Assembly: GCA_018268395.1 (NCBI GenBank)
Contig: JAFDWQ010000003.1
Span: forward strand, 641,353-705,352
Source of the DNA: Armatimonadota bacterium
Lineage (GTDB): Bacteria; Armatimonadota; Fimbriimonadia; Fimbriimonadales; Fimbriimonadaceae
Direction: 5' to 3'
Length of the DNA: 64,000 nt
Positions 32,234 to 40,535 of this stretch are shown here, piece after piece (the first letter of the stretch is position 1; each line of letters starts with the position of its first letter). The notes below the pieces were generated by a model. That model searched no databases. It saw nothing but the letters and a program-made list of their open reading frames with translations, and had not been told where the DNA came from. The translations under genes and the position numbers were made by a program.

Positions 32234-33561
32234 GCCAACGCGGCTTTGAGCAACTCGGCGTAGCGGTCGATCTCCGCCTTGGTCCGGACTTCGGTGACCG
32301 CGACCAAGAGGCTATGGTCCATATCCGAATAGTAACCGCCGAGCGGAAGTCCCGCCAATACGTGGTCTTTCAACAGGGCATCGCGGACGTGTTCAGCCGG
32401 CTTTGGCAGGTCGAGCACGAACTCGCCGAACACTTTGCCATGGAACCTCAGGTTGCCACCGGCTTCGGTGAGCTTCTTGATCGCGTACTGAGTGTTCTTG
32501 ACCGTCGATTCGGCGACCGAACGGATCCCGTTCTTGCCGACCGCGATCATGTAGACCGTCGCGGCCAGGGCCATCAGTGCCTGGTTGGTACAAATGTTGG
32601 AAGTCGCCTTTTCGCGCCGGATGTCCTGTTCGCGGGTCCGCAGGGTCATCACATAGCCTGAGCGGCCGTCGTGGTCCGTGGTGCGGCCGACGATGCGGCC
32701 AGGGATGCTGCGTACGAACTCGCGCTTGCACGTGAAGAGGCCGAGCATCGGCCCGCCGAACCCCATCGGGATCCCGAGAGGCTGGCCTTCGCCCGTCACG
32801 ATGTCCGCACCGGCTTCGCCCGGAGGGGGCAAGACTCCGAAGGCGGTCGGGTCTCCGCTGACGACGAACATCGCTCCGTGCGACGACGACTCCGCGCGGG
32901 CCTTACCGAGGTCTTCGATGATCCCGAAAAAGTTCGGTTGCTGGAGCAGTACGCAGGCCGTGTCACCGTCGAGCATGCCGTAATCGTGCGACGCGCCGTC
33001 GTTCAGCGGCAACGTCCTCACCTCGATCCCCATCGACCAGCAGTACGTGTCGAGGACTTGCCGATAGTTCGGATGCACGGCTTGGCTCACCGCCACGACC
33101 TTGCGCTTCGTCAGGCTGCAGGCCATGAGCGCGGCCTCGGCCAGGGCCGTCGCGCCGTCGTACATCGAGGCGTTCGCGACGTCCATGCCGTAGAGGTCCG
33201 CGACCATCGTCTGGAACTCGTAGATGGACTGCAGATAGCCTTGGCTCAGCTCCGGCTGGTACGGCGTGTAGGCGGTGAGGAACTCGCCGCGCGAGATGAC
33301 GGCACCGACCGTCGCCGGGATGTACCGGTCATAGATGCCCGCGCCGAGGAAGCACGCGACCTCGCTGAGATCGGAGTTCTTCTCGCTCAGGACCTTCAAG
33401 TGTCGGTACAGGGCGTACTCGTCCATGCCTTCGGGCACGTCGAGAGGCCGCTTGAGTTTCAAGTCGTCCGGGATCTCCCGGAACAGTTCGTCGATCGTCG
33501 CGACGCCGATGGTCTCGAGCATCGCCTGGCGGTCGGCTTCGGTATGGGGGATGTAAGGCAT
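32230..33561 (-). CDS. gcvPA: Glycine dehydrogenase (decarboxylating) subunit 1
   Basis: This 443-aa N-terminal half of the split P-protein of the glycine cleavage system starts MPYIPHTEADRQAMLETIG and has FLGAGIYDRYIPATVGAVISRGEFLTAYTPYQPELSQGYLQSIYEFQ, the classic GcvPA landmark. The PLP-binding Lys is on the partner GcvPB in this two-subunit form. gcvPB and gcvT are not in the window; downstream is the converging pyrC. It follows gcvH with a 4-bp gap and is clearly co-transcribed with it. Confidence 0.93.
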   Translation of the reverse strand: MPYIPHTEADRQAMLETIGVATIDELFREIPDDLKLKRPLDVPEGMDEYALYRHLKVLSEKNSDLSEVACFLGAGIYDRYIPATVGAVISRGEFLTAYTPYQPELSQGYLQSIYEFQTMVADLYGMDVANASMYDGATALAEAALMACSLTKRKVVAVSQAVHPNYRQVLDTYCWSMGIEVRTLPLNDGASHDYGMLDGDTACVLLQQPNFFGIIEDLGKARAESSSHGAMFVVSGDPTAFGVLPPPGEAGADIVTGEGQPLGIPMGFGGPMLGLFTCKREFVRSIPGRIVGRTTDHDGRSGYVMTLRTREQDIRREKATSNICTNQALMALAATVYMIAVGKNGIRSVAESTVKNTQYAIKKLTEAGGNLRFHGKVFGEFVLDLPKPAEHVRDALLKDHVLAGLPLGGYYSDMDHSLLVAVTEVRTKAEIDRYAELLKAALA

Positions 33562-33565
33562 GTCG

Positions 33566-33943
33566 TCAGCCGAGGGACGCCGTATAGGCGTCCGCGTCCA
33601 TGAGGGCGTCCACCTGACCCGGGTCGCTCAGCTTGACCTTCACGAGCCATCCGCTCCCATAGGGATCGGAGTTGACCAGTTCGCTTTGCGCTCCCAGGCT
33701 CTCGTTGACCGCGGTCACTTCGCCGCTCACGGGCGAATAAACGTCGGAAACGGTCTTCACGCTTTCGACCGTGCCGAAGGTCTCTTCGGCGTTCAACGCG
33801 CGGCCCGGGGCCGGCAGATCGAGGAAGACGATGTCGCCGAGTTCGGACTGGGCGTGGTCCGTGATGCCGATCGTGGCCGTGTCGCCGTCAAGGCGGACCC
33901 ATTCGTGCGACTTCGTGTACCGCAGGTCGGAGGGGACGTTCAC
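33566..33943 (-). CDS. gcvH: Glycine cleavage system H protein
   Basis: This 125-aa lipoyl carrier protein contains YTKSHEWVRLDGDTATIGITDHAQSELGDIVFLDLP, the lipoylated Lys63 in TVESVKTVSDVYSPVSGEV, and the conserved ESLGAQSELVNSDPYGSGWLVKVK. It shuttles the aminomethyl group between the P, T and L proteins. The GTG start at 33943 gives the standard length and lies 7 bp after TAAACT. The upstream region does not show a convincing glycine riboswitch. Confidence 0.93.
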   Translation of the reverse strand: MNVPSDLRYTKSHEWVRLDGDTATIGITDHAQSELGDIVFLDLPAPGRALNAEETFGTVESVKTVSDVYSPVSGEVTAVNESLGAQSELVNSDPYGSGWLVKVKLSDPGQVDALMDADAYTASLG

Positions 33944-33950
33944 GGCAGGC

Positions 33951-33956
33951 AGTTTA
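33951..33956 (-). promoter_or_regulatory. -10 box TAAACT before gcvH
   Basis: On the minus strand TAAACT ends 7 bp before the GTG of gcvH. The remaining 33957-34224 region, which also serves the divergent protease gene, shows no gene. Confidence 0.45.
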
Positions 33957-34224
33957 CCGAGCCGCGCACGCGGGAAGGGACGCTTCGCCGCAAGAGGCGG
34001 TCGTCGGTTTGGGGGACAGGCCGCGGGCAGACGGCTGGAGGGTCGATTTCCTGCGAAACCGAAGTGGGCTCCCTGGCGCGAACATCGGTTACACTCCATC
34101 AGGGAATGTTCCCTGTTCTGTAGAATTTGAGGTTGCTCCTCCTCCTGTCCACCTCGGAGCGGACGAGGGCCACCATTGCGGGCTTGGTCTGTTTGCGTTG
34201 ACAGCGTCCTTAAGTGAGACGAAT

Positions 34225-35427
34225 ATGCGAAAAACGCACAGCCTTCTGATCGTCGGCACGGTGTTGGCAAGCTCGCTTGCGGCAGTCCGTGCCATCAACC
34301 CGGGTACGACCACAGGGACTTGGAGCGGAGTCGGCAAGCTGGGGTTCTTCACCCCGACCACCTACACCGTGAGCGGCGTCGCGATCGGCGAACACTGGGT
34401 GCTCAGTTCCAGCCACGGGACGAGTTCCGACCATCCCAAGTACCAACTCGACGGAGGATCCACGTACAACGGAGTCTGGCTCTACAGGCACCGATGGGCC
34501 GACCTGAGCCTGATCGAGCTGGACGGCGAACAGCCTGGAGTAACGGACTACCACGACATCTATGAAGGCTCGGACGAGCTTGGCCAATTGTGTTTCCTTC
34601 AGGGTTACGGGATCCGTGGCCAGTACAACACCAACTCTTGCCGATGGGAAGACCTCGGTGGCACATATGGTGTCAACCGCGACGGTACGAACACGATCAG
34701 CTATGTACAAAGGTCTTCGATCGGCGGGGACTTCGACGGCTACACCTGCGCCGGGAAACTGATCGATACTTTGAACGACGGTGGCCCGACCTATGACGAA
34801 TGTGGTGTCGCTGTCGGAGATTCGGGGGGGCCGACCTTCATCTACGACACGGACGGCTCGCCCAAAGTCGCCGGCATCCACTCTTCGGGTGGAGGCGGGA
34901 CCGGCTCGTTCTTCGGCGACGCTCGGGTGAGCAAAAGCAAGCTGTGGATCGCGGGCGTCAAGTCGGGAACGTTCGCCAAAGGGGATTTCCCGATCTACTA
35001 CTTCGAGCCCTGGTACGGCAACGTCATCGACGGCTGGGTCGACGAGACGACCGTGAGCGACGAGCAAAGGCTCGTCATCAAGCATGATCCGCCGGCTTAT
35101 GGGACGGGCGTCCAGTTCGTCGTGAACACGTACGTCGAAACTTGGGCCGCCTTCACGTGCAAACTCGAGGCCCAAGTGCCGGAAGTAGCGTCCGGATCCG
35201 ACGTCAAACAGAAGATCGAGATCTACAACTGGAGCACGTCCGCATGGGAACAGAAGGATCTCCGGACGGCGACGAGCACCGACTCGACCGTGACCGTTTC
35301 GATCTCCACGAACGTCGCGAACTACCTGAGTTCCGGGACAGCCAAGTTCCGGTTCACTTGGTACGAGGAGGATTCGGCTTCTGAGCAACTCTGGCACGCC
35401 AAGATCGACCGGATCGTCTGTCGCTAA
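34225..35427 (+). CDS. Secreted trypsin-like serine protease with C-terminal domain
   Basis: This 400-aa exported protease has a signal peptide (1-23) and a chymotrypsin fold with His64 (LSSSHGTS), Asp93 (WADLSLIEL) and Ser200 (VAVGDSGGPTF), so the triad is complete. From about residue 270 a separate beta-rich domain follows and ends KIEIYNWSTSAWEQKD, then TAKFRFTWYEEDS and LWHAKIDRIVCR. The same kind of tail closes the secreted protein at 39072-40535. The protease is probably cell-surface or extracellular. It is monocistronic and ends at a strong hairpin. Confidence 0.82.
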   Translation: MRKTHSLLIVGTVLASSLAAVRAINPGTTTGTWSGVGKLGFFTPTTYTVSGVAIGEHWVLSSSHGTSSDHPKYQLDGGSTYNGVWLYRHRWADLSLIELDGEQPGVTDYHDIYEGSDELGQLCFLQGYGIRGQYNTNSCRWEDLGGTYGVNRDGTNTISYVQRSSIGGDFDGYTCAGKLIDTLNDGGPTYDECGVAVGDSGGPTFIYDTDGSPKVAGIHSSGGGGTGSFFGDARVSKSKLWIAGVKSGTFAKGDFPIYYFEPWYGNVIDGWVDETTVSDEQRLVIKHDPPAYGTGVQFVVNTYVETWAAFTCKLEAQVPEVASGSDVKQKIEIYNWSTSAWEQKDLRTATSTDSTVTVSISTNVANYLSSGTAKFRFTWYEEDSASEQLWHAKIDRIVCR

Positions 35428-35454
35428 GACATAAGGCGTAAAGCTCTACAGACC

Positions 35455-35485
35455 GTCGGCCCCAACGGTTGTCCATGGGGCCGAC
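35455..35485. terminator. Hairpin between protease gene and DUF gene
   Basis: Perfect 10-base arms (GTCGGCCCCA and TGGGGCCGAC) enclose an 11-base loop between two converging genes. It could terminate both. Confidence 0.6.
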
Positions 35486-35516
35486 TCGTTTGCGTGATGC
35501 ACGCTCTTGTCCCCGC

Positions 35517-36191
35517 TCAGCGGCCTATGGTCGTCACTCGGCCGATCTCGACGAGCCCGGTCGCCCGGCCCGTCGCCGTTTCCACGAACCGCGTGGCACC
35601 GACGTACGTGCCTTTGAGCAAACCGTCGAAGGCGGCGGAACCGCCCGGCCCGGTGAACGCGACGAAACCCAAGCTCTTGTAGGCCTTGGGTTGGGGGCGG
35701 TTGTTCGCGTTCCGGAGCCTCTGGGCGAGCAACTCGGTCAGCACCCCCGGCCGGTTGGCCGCATCCGCCGTAAAGACAAGTCCTCCTTCCTCCCCCACGC
35801 CGAGTCCGACCCCGACGCCGTCACCGACGAACACCCCGGTCGGAGGGTCGGAGGGCGCGTCGAACCCGCCGTGTACCTGCAGGTACTTGGCCGCGAGTCC
35901 GACGAAGAGGTTGACCGATCTCGGCACACGCAGCAACCCGGTGTGGGGGTTCCGTTCGGCGTGCCGGAGGGCATAGGCGTTCCAAGCTTCGACCTGGGCC
36001 AGGCTGAGCCCTTGCCAAAGGAAGTTGGCCCGGCGCAGGGCGTCGACCGAACCCCGCTGGGCGTCCGATATCTGTCCGTGCCGACTTGGAAGGTCGCGGA
36101 TGACGACCCCGCAGTCGGTGTTGGCGTAGACCACGTTGCCCACCCGTCCCGACATCGAACCCAACCCGCCGCTTGTCTTCAAGATTGCCAT
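35517..36191 (-). CDS. Unknown protein, 'MSGRVGNVVY' family
   Basis: This 224-aa protein begins MAILKTSGGLGSMSGRVGNVVYANTDCGVVIRDLP. That start resembles the G-x-x-SGKVG-x-VV opening of the DUF6266-type proteins of other phyla, with which I only suspect kinship. A helical middle (NFLWQGLSLAQVEAWNAYALRH) and Gly-rich later strands follow. There is no signal peptide or catalytic motif. The upstream region contains a CCGAAC repeat array. Function unknown. Confidence 0.6.
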   Translation of the reverse strand: MAILKTSGGLGSMSGRVGNVVYANTDCGVVIRDLPSRHGQISDAQRGSVDALRRANFLWQGLSLAQVEAWNAYALRHAERNPHTGLLRVPRSVNLFVGLAAKYLQVHGGFDAPSDPPTGVFVGDGVGVGLGVGEEGGLVFTADAANRPGVLTELLAQRLRNANNRPQPKAYKSLGFVAFTGPGGSAAFDGLLKGTYVGATRFVETATGRATGLVEIGRVTTIGR

Positions 36192-36214
36192 GTGTCACTT
36201 CCTGCGGCTGCCCG

Positions 36215-36279
36215 CCGAACTACCCGAACCACCCGAACCTCCGAACTCCCGAACTAGCCGAACTTCCGGACTTCCGAAC
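36215..36279. repeat. CCGAAC tandem array, 8-9 bp period
   Basis: CCGAAC occurs at 36215, 36224, 36233, 36241, 36249, 36258 and 36274, with a CCGGAC variant at 36266: eight units spaced 8 or 9 bp. It begins 23 bp before (upstream of) the start of the minus-strand gene at 36191, so it lies in its promoter region. Confidence 0.85.
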
Positions 36280-36387
36280 CGGCCTAACTGCGCCTTACAG
36301 GACATGCCTGGTCCACCGTCCGCACTTCTATGAATCATCGGACGTCCGGGGCCCGGACTCCAGGCGAAGCCAGGCCGAGATCCGGTC

Positions 36388-36431
36388 GTTTTCGGTCGTT
36401 GACCGGACATTGACCGGACGTTGATCGGTCT
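36388..36431. repeat. 11-bp repeats TTGACCGGACA/G
   Basis: TTGACCGGACA (36399-36409) is followed directly by TTGACCGGACG and a diverged TTGATCGGTCT. The preceding bases contain two CGGTCGTT copies. The whole 351-bp stretch 36192-36542 holds no convincing gene; apart from this and the CCGAAC array I see only a lone TTGACA at 36487. Confidence 0.75.
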
Positions 36432-36542
36432 TCGAGCGGTCTAGCAAGGGTGTGCGACCGAGTTACAGATCTGGCGCTCATCGGCTCTTGACATGAGTGC
36501 TAGTCCCAAATCCCCCGCCTCCTTCCAGGTCCGCGGGGGCCG

Positions 36543-37481
36543 ATGCTAACCTTCAGCGTGCTTTTTTGGCCTGTCGCCGCGCTTTCGCTCCAAGATCCAC
36601 CGAAGGGCGTCGCGGGGCATGCGATGGTCTACAGCGCCCGCCTCAAAGCCGTCGTCCGGGTCGGGGGCGAGGAGTTCGGCGTCACCCCGCTCATGAAGTG
36701 GACGGGGCACGACTGGGACACGGTCGAAGGGAGCGACCTGCCCGCGCGCTCCTTGGCCGCGGCGGCCTGTGACACGGAGGGCAACCTCCTCGTCCATGGC
36801 GGCGCGAACGGCTCGAAGGAGGCCGACGGGAGCAGCCGCTTCCACGTGACGGGCGGGACTTGGTGGTGGAACGGAGAAGGGTGGCGCAAGGTCGCGAGCG
36901 ACGGGCCTGCGTTCCGCGACCACCATGCCGTCGCCTATGACGCGGCCCGGAAGGTCTTCGTCCTCTACGGCGGCAGCGACGCCGATCCCACCGGGCGCAC
37001 GACCCTGTTCGGCGACACGTGGGAATGGGCCGACGATCATTGGACGAAAGCGGCCGACGCCGGGCCCGCCCCCCGGGCGCACTGTGCCATGGTCTACGAC
37101 CCCCTGCGCAAGCTCACACTGATGGTCGGCGCCGGGCCGGACTCCGCGACCTGGGGCTGGAACGGTAAGTCCTGGCGTCGGCTTGCGGAGGGTGCTCCTG
37201 CCGACCGCACGTCCGTCCGCATGTGCTGGGACACCAAGGCGAAGCGCGTCCTGCTGTTCGGCGGCTCGAAGGACTGGACGTTTGCTTCGGACACCTGGGC
37301 GTGGGACGGGAAGGCGTGGAAAGTCGTGGCCAAGGAGGGGCCCCCGGGGCGCATGGTGCACGGCTTTGCGTTCGATGAAGCCCGGGGAGTCGCCGTCCTC
37401 TTCGGCGGCGCGACGCGGACGGACGTCCTCGGCGATACCTGGGAGTTCGACGGCAAACGCTGGAAGCAGACCGGCGGCTAG
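36543..37481 (+). CDS. Secreted Kelch-repeat protein
   Basis: This 312-aa protein has a short hydrophobic leader (MLTFSVLFWPVAALSLQ) and about five Kelch-type blades. Each contains a hydrophobic strand with G-G (LLVHGGANG, FVLYGGSD, VLLFGGSKD, AVLFGGATR) followed by DTWEW/DTWAW/DTWEF-Dg-W-x-K. It should fold as a beta-propeller outside the cytoplasm, serving binding rather than catalysis. The partner is unknown. It is preceded and followed by repeat-rich intergenic DNA. Confidence 0.8.
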   Translation: MLTFSVLFWPVAALSLQDPPKGVAGHAMVYSARLKAVVRVGGEEFGVTPLMKWTGHDWDTVEGSDLPARSLAAAACDTEGNLLVHGGANGSKEADGSSRFHVTGGTWWWNGEGWRKVASDGPAFRDHHAVAYDAARKVFVLYGGSDADPTGRTTLFGDTWEWADDHWTKAADAGPAPRAHCAMVYDPLRKLTLMVGAGPDSATWGWNGKSWRRLAEGAPADRTSVRMCWDTKAKRVLLFGGSKDWTFASDTWAWDGKAWKVVAKEGPPGRMVHGFAFDEARGVAVLFGGATRTDVLGDTWEFDGKRWKQTGG

Positions 37482-37517
37482 GGTGCCAAAGTGCCGACTA
37501 CCATCAGCCTCTTAGGC

Positions 37518-37573
37518 CTGCTATCTGCTATCTGCTGTCTGCCGGCTGCCAACTGACAACTGCCAACTGCCAA
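37518..37573. repeat. Heptanucleotide tandem array (CTGCNNN x 8)
   Basis: Eight contiguous 7-bp units read CTGCTAT, CTGCTAT, CTGCTGT, CTGCCGG, CTGCCAA, CTGACAA, CTGCCAA, CTGCCAA. Phase is kept exactly over 56 bp. It lies between the Kelch gene and aspA. Confidence 0.9.
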
Positions 37574-37631
37574 CTTCAGACCATCGACCTCCCCGCCCCC
37601 TAACTACCCTCCGCCCTCCGACTACGCCCGG

Positions 37632-37637
37632 TAACCT
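37632..37637 (+). promoter_or_regulatory. -10 box TAACCT before aspA
   Basis: TAACCT ends 9 bp before the ATG at 37647, with no Shine-Dalgarno sequence. Confidence 0.35.
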
Positions 37638-37646
37638 CGGGTCAGC

Positions 37647-39044
37647 ATGAGTTTCCGCATCGAGAAGGACTCGCTTGGCGACGTGCAGGTGCCCGAGGGC
37701 GCCTACTGGGGCAGCCAGGCCGAGCGGACCCGCAACCTCTTCCGCATCTCCGGGCTCACCGAGCATCCGAAGATGATCGACGCCTTCGTGATGCTGAAGA
37801 AGGCGTGCGCCGAAGCCAATACCGAGCTCGACCTGATCAGCACCGAGCAGGGCAGCGCGATCGTCCAGGCGGCGAACGAAGTGTTGGAAGGCAAGCTCCG
37901 GGACCAGTTTCCGGTCGACGTGTTCCACATGGGCGCGGGCACGAGTTTCAACATGAACGTGAACGAGGTCTTGGCCAACCGGGCCGAAGAGATCCTCGGC
38001 GGCAACCTCGGTCGGTACGAGAAGGTCAACCCCAACGACCACGTCAACTACGGACAATCGACGAACGACACGTTCCCGACGGCCATGAGGGTCATGGCCC
38101 GTCTCATGCTCGCCGACCTCCTTCCCGCCGTCGACAAACTGGCCGAGGCGTTCGAAGCGAAGGGCAAGGAGTTCGACCACGTCCTGAAGAGCGGCCGGAC
38201 GCACTTGCAGGACGCCGTTCCGATCCGCTTGGGCCAGGAGTTCACGGCGTACGCGGTCGCCGTCCGGAGGGCCAAGAAGTGGCTGGAAGACGCGGCCCGC
38301 GGGCTGGAAGAGCTGGGGATCGGCGGCAGTGCCGCAGGAACCGGGCTCAACACGCATCCCCGCTACCGTTTCATCGTCGTCAAGCGGTTGCAGGAGTACA
38401 CCGGCATTCCGTTCCGGGCGACCGACGACATGCGCGAGGCGATGCAGTCGCAGTTCTGCATGGGCGCCCTCGCCGCCGGCCTGAGGCTTTTCTGCAACGA
38501 ACTGACCCGCATCACCAACGACCTGCGAATCCTCTGCTCCGGGCCGCTCACGGGTCTGGCCGAGATCGTTCTGCCGCCAGTCCAACCCGGTTCGAGCATC
38601 ATGCCCGGCAAGGTCAATCCGAGCATGGCCGAGAACATGAACATCGTCCTGTTCCAGGTTCTCGGACAGTGCCAGTCGATCGACGAGTGCGTCCGCGCCG
38701 GACAGCTCGAACTCAACGTGATGATGCCGGGCATGGCGTTCTCCGCGCAGTTCGGGATCCAGATCCTGACGAACGCGCTCCACACGTACGTCGACAACTG
38801 CATCGTCGGGATCACCGCCAACGAAGACGTGTGCCGGCATTACGCTGAGACGTCGCCCTCGTTGGCGACGGCCCTGAACGTGTTCATCGGGTACAAGGCC
38901 GCGGCGGACGTGGTCAAGACCGCGCTCAAGGAAAAGAAGCCGATCCCACAGGTCGTCCGGGAAAAGGGACTGCTCGACGAAGAGACGTTGGCTAAAGCCC
39001 TTGATCCGGCCTTGCTGACCGAACCTGGCATCCCCGGACGATAG
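37647..39044 (+). CDS. aspA: Aspartate ammonia-lyase (fumarase/aspartase superfamily)
   Basis: This 465-aa lyase has the superfamily signature GSSIMPGKVNPS (about 318-329) and GAGTSFNMNVNEVLANRAEEILGG, NYGQSTNDTFPTA and SGRTHLQDAVPIRLGQEFTAYA. I favour aspartase over class-II fumarase because AGQLELNVMMP, LQDAVPIRLGQEF and the tail LLDEETLAKALDPALLTEPGI follow the aspartase pattern. Active-site residues are shared by both enzymes, so fumarase cannot be excluded. It would deaminate aspartate to fumarate and ammonia. It has its own promoter and no operon partner. Confidence 0.8.
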   Translation: MSFRIEKDSLGDVQVPEGAYWGSQAERTRNLFRISGLTEHPKMIDAFVMLKKACAEANTELDLISTEQGSAIVQAANEVLEGKLRDQFPVDVFHMGAGTSFNMNVNEVLANRAEEILGGNLGRYEKVNPNDHVNYGQSTNDTFPTAMRVMARLMLADLLPAVDKLAEAFEAKGKEFDHVLKSGRTHLQDAVPIRLGQEFTAYAVAVRRAKKWLEDAARGLEELGIGGSAAGTGLNTHPRYRFIVVKRLQEYTGIPFRATDDMREAMQSQFCMGALAAGLRLFCNELTRITNDLRILCSGPLTGLAEIVLPPVQPGSSIMPGKVNPSMAENMNIVLFQVLGQCQSIDECVRAGQLELNVMMPGMAFSAQFGIQILTNALHTYVDNCIVGITANEDVCRHYAETSPSLATALNVFIGYKAAADVVKTALKEKKPIPQVVREKGLLDEETLAKALDPALLTEPGIPGR

Positions 39045-39060
39045 GTGCCGAAACTTGTGT

Positions 39061-39066
39061 TAGACT
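39061..39066 (+). promoter_or_regulatory. -10 box TAGACT before the two-repeat secreted protein
   Basis: TAGACT ends 5 bp before the ATG at 39072, with no Shine-Dalgarno sequence. Confidence 0.35.
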
Positions 39067-39071
39067 GAACC

Positions 39072-40535
39072 ATGTCCGCGCGGTTGACGGCTCTCTGCGT
39101 GTGTTCTGCACTGTTGTTCCCTGCAAACGCCGATGTCACTAACGGTAACTTCGAGATACCTGGCCTTGGCTCAGGTAACTGGTCGTTCAACACTCCGGAC
39201 GTTCCAGGTTGGACGCTGAACGGAAGTTCTGGATTAGCCAACGGCAATACGGTCTGGGGAAACGGCGGACATTCGAGCGAACAGTTCGCCCTCCTGCAAA
39301 GTACTTGGACACCTGGATCTGTGACCCAAACGCTCCATGGCCTGACCCCAGGGAACAAGTACAGACTCCGGTTTTGGCTCAGGCAAAGACCGGGTGAGAT
39401 CGGAACTCCGATACTAGTCACTAAGGACGGGTCCTTGGACGTCTTTACCGCTTTGAGGCCGTTCAGTAGGAACTGGATCGAATTTGCTACGGACTGGTTT
39501 TTTGCTGGAGCATCCGATCAGACGTTTACTTGGTCGGTTAACGATGACCGAAGCTTCCTGACGACCGAACTGGACGATATCGTCTTGGAGAGTTGGCCGC
39601 CACCTCCACCAGTAGAATCGGTGCCAAACCCTGGATTCGAGCTTCCAGTGATGGCCGAAGGCGAATGGAAGCTGCAACCCACTTCTTTGAGCCTCTCGTG
39701 GCAGTTTTCCGCTAGTTCTGGCCTTGCGAACGGTTTGACGCAATGGGGTAATGGAGCTGGGGAAGGAACCCAATATTCGTTCTTGCAGAAGTCCGGGAAA
39801 ATTGCTCAGCTCATCGGCCCTCTGGATACTGGCAAAACCTATGCGTTGCGTTGCTTGATGATGCGTTCGACCATCGGAACGAACGGGATTCCGGTCGAAT
39901 TCCGGTTTAATGGAGTAAAGATCATACCGTCACGACTCGTGAACACAGATCATTGGACTGACGTCAGGTCTGACCCGTTCTTTGGGCCGGACTACCCCTA
40001 CCTAGAAATCGTCGCAGCCTCGAGCGGAGGTTCAGGAGCCGAACTGGTCGATGGATTGCAAATCATAGAAGCCATCGGTTCGCTCGCCGAGTCCTACTCG
40101 ATCCAGAGAGGTATTCATAAGAGGGGGACTCTGGAGTCTCTAGTCTCTAGTGACGATGACAGGTTTGAGGTTCAAAATGGTTTCGTCGCCTTTCAAGGTG
40201 AGGCTCCTGTTCAATTCATACTGAAAGGCACTTCATTCGTTCTAACGCCTAAGTACCTTTCGTTAGCTATTGAAGGTTCTGCGCCTGGAATCGGATTGCA
40301 GACTGATGTTAGCCTTTATGATTACGTTGCAGGTACATGGGTCACGATCAAGCAGCTAATGTTAAGCGATATTGATCAGGTGTTCACGATTACGCCCAGT
40401 GGGCCTGTCGACCAATTCGTGAATTCTCTTACAGGGGAGATCAAAGTGCGTTTTGCTTCGAAGGCGAACCAGGTCGCGCCTCTGAACATGTGGCGGGCGC
40501 GATTCGACCGATTCAAATGGTTCCTGGGAAATTGA
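39072..40535 (+). CDS. Secreted protein with two jelly-roll repeats and shared C-terminal domain
   Basis: This 487-aa exported protein has a signal peptide (1-20). Two tandem domains (about 23-175 and 182-330) align with each other: NGNFEIPGLGSGNW...NGSSGLANGNTVWGNGG against NPGFELPVMAEGEW...SASSGLANGLTQWGNGA. They look like galactose-binding-type jelly rolls (DUF642-like). The last 100 residues (DVSLYDYVAGTWVTIKQL, GEIKVRFASKANQ, MWRARFDRFKW) resemble the tail of the protease at 34225. Codon use is visibly more A+T-rich than in the neighbours, suggesting recent acquisition or relaxed selection. It overlaps pdxH by 19 bp. Confidence 0.7.
   Translation: MSARLTALCVCSALLFPANADVTNGNFEIPGLGSGNWSFNTPDVPGWTLNGSSGLANGNTVWGNGGHSSEQFALLQSTWTPGSVTQTLHGLTPGNKYRLRFWLRQRPGEIGTPILVTKDGSLDVFTALRPFSRNWIEFATDWFFAGASDQTFTWSVNDDRSFLTTELDDIVLESWPPPPPVESVPNPGFELPVMAEGEWKLQPTSLSLSWQFSASSGLANGLTQWGNGAGEGTQYSFLQKSGKIAQLIGPLDTGKTYALRCLMMRSTIGTNGIPVEFRFNGVKIIPSRLVNTDHWTDVRSDPFFGPDYPYLEIVAASSGGSGAELVDGLQIIEAIGSLAESYSIQRGIHKRGTLESLVSSDDDRFEVQNGFVAFQGEAPVQFILKGTSFVLTPKYLSLAIEGSAPGIGLQTDVSLYDYVAGTWVTIKQLMLSDIDQVFTITPSGPVDQFVNSLTGEIKVRFASKANQVAPLNMWRARFDRFKWFLGN

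Noticed and set aside
33944-34224. Glycine riboswitch upstream of gcvH
   Set aside because: The paired aptamer core and its conserved purine-rich stretches are not visible, and a TAAACT box sits 7 bp before the GTG, leaving no room for a leader RNA.
36215-36279. CRISPR array
   Set aside because: Units are only 6-9 bp with no unique spacers and there are no cas genes; it is a simple tandem repeat.
37647-39044. Class II fumarase as the primary call
   Set aside because: AGQLELNVM, LQDAVPIRLGQEF and the C-terminal tail follow aspartase more closely; fumarase is kept as an alternative.
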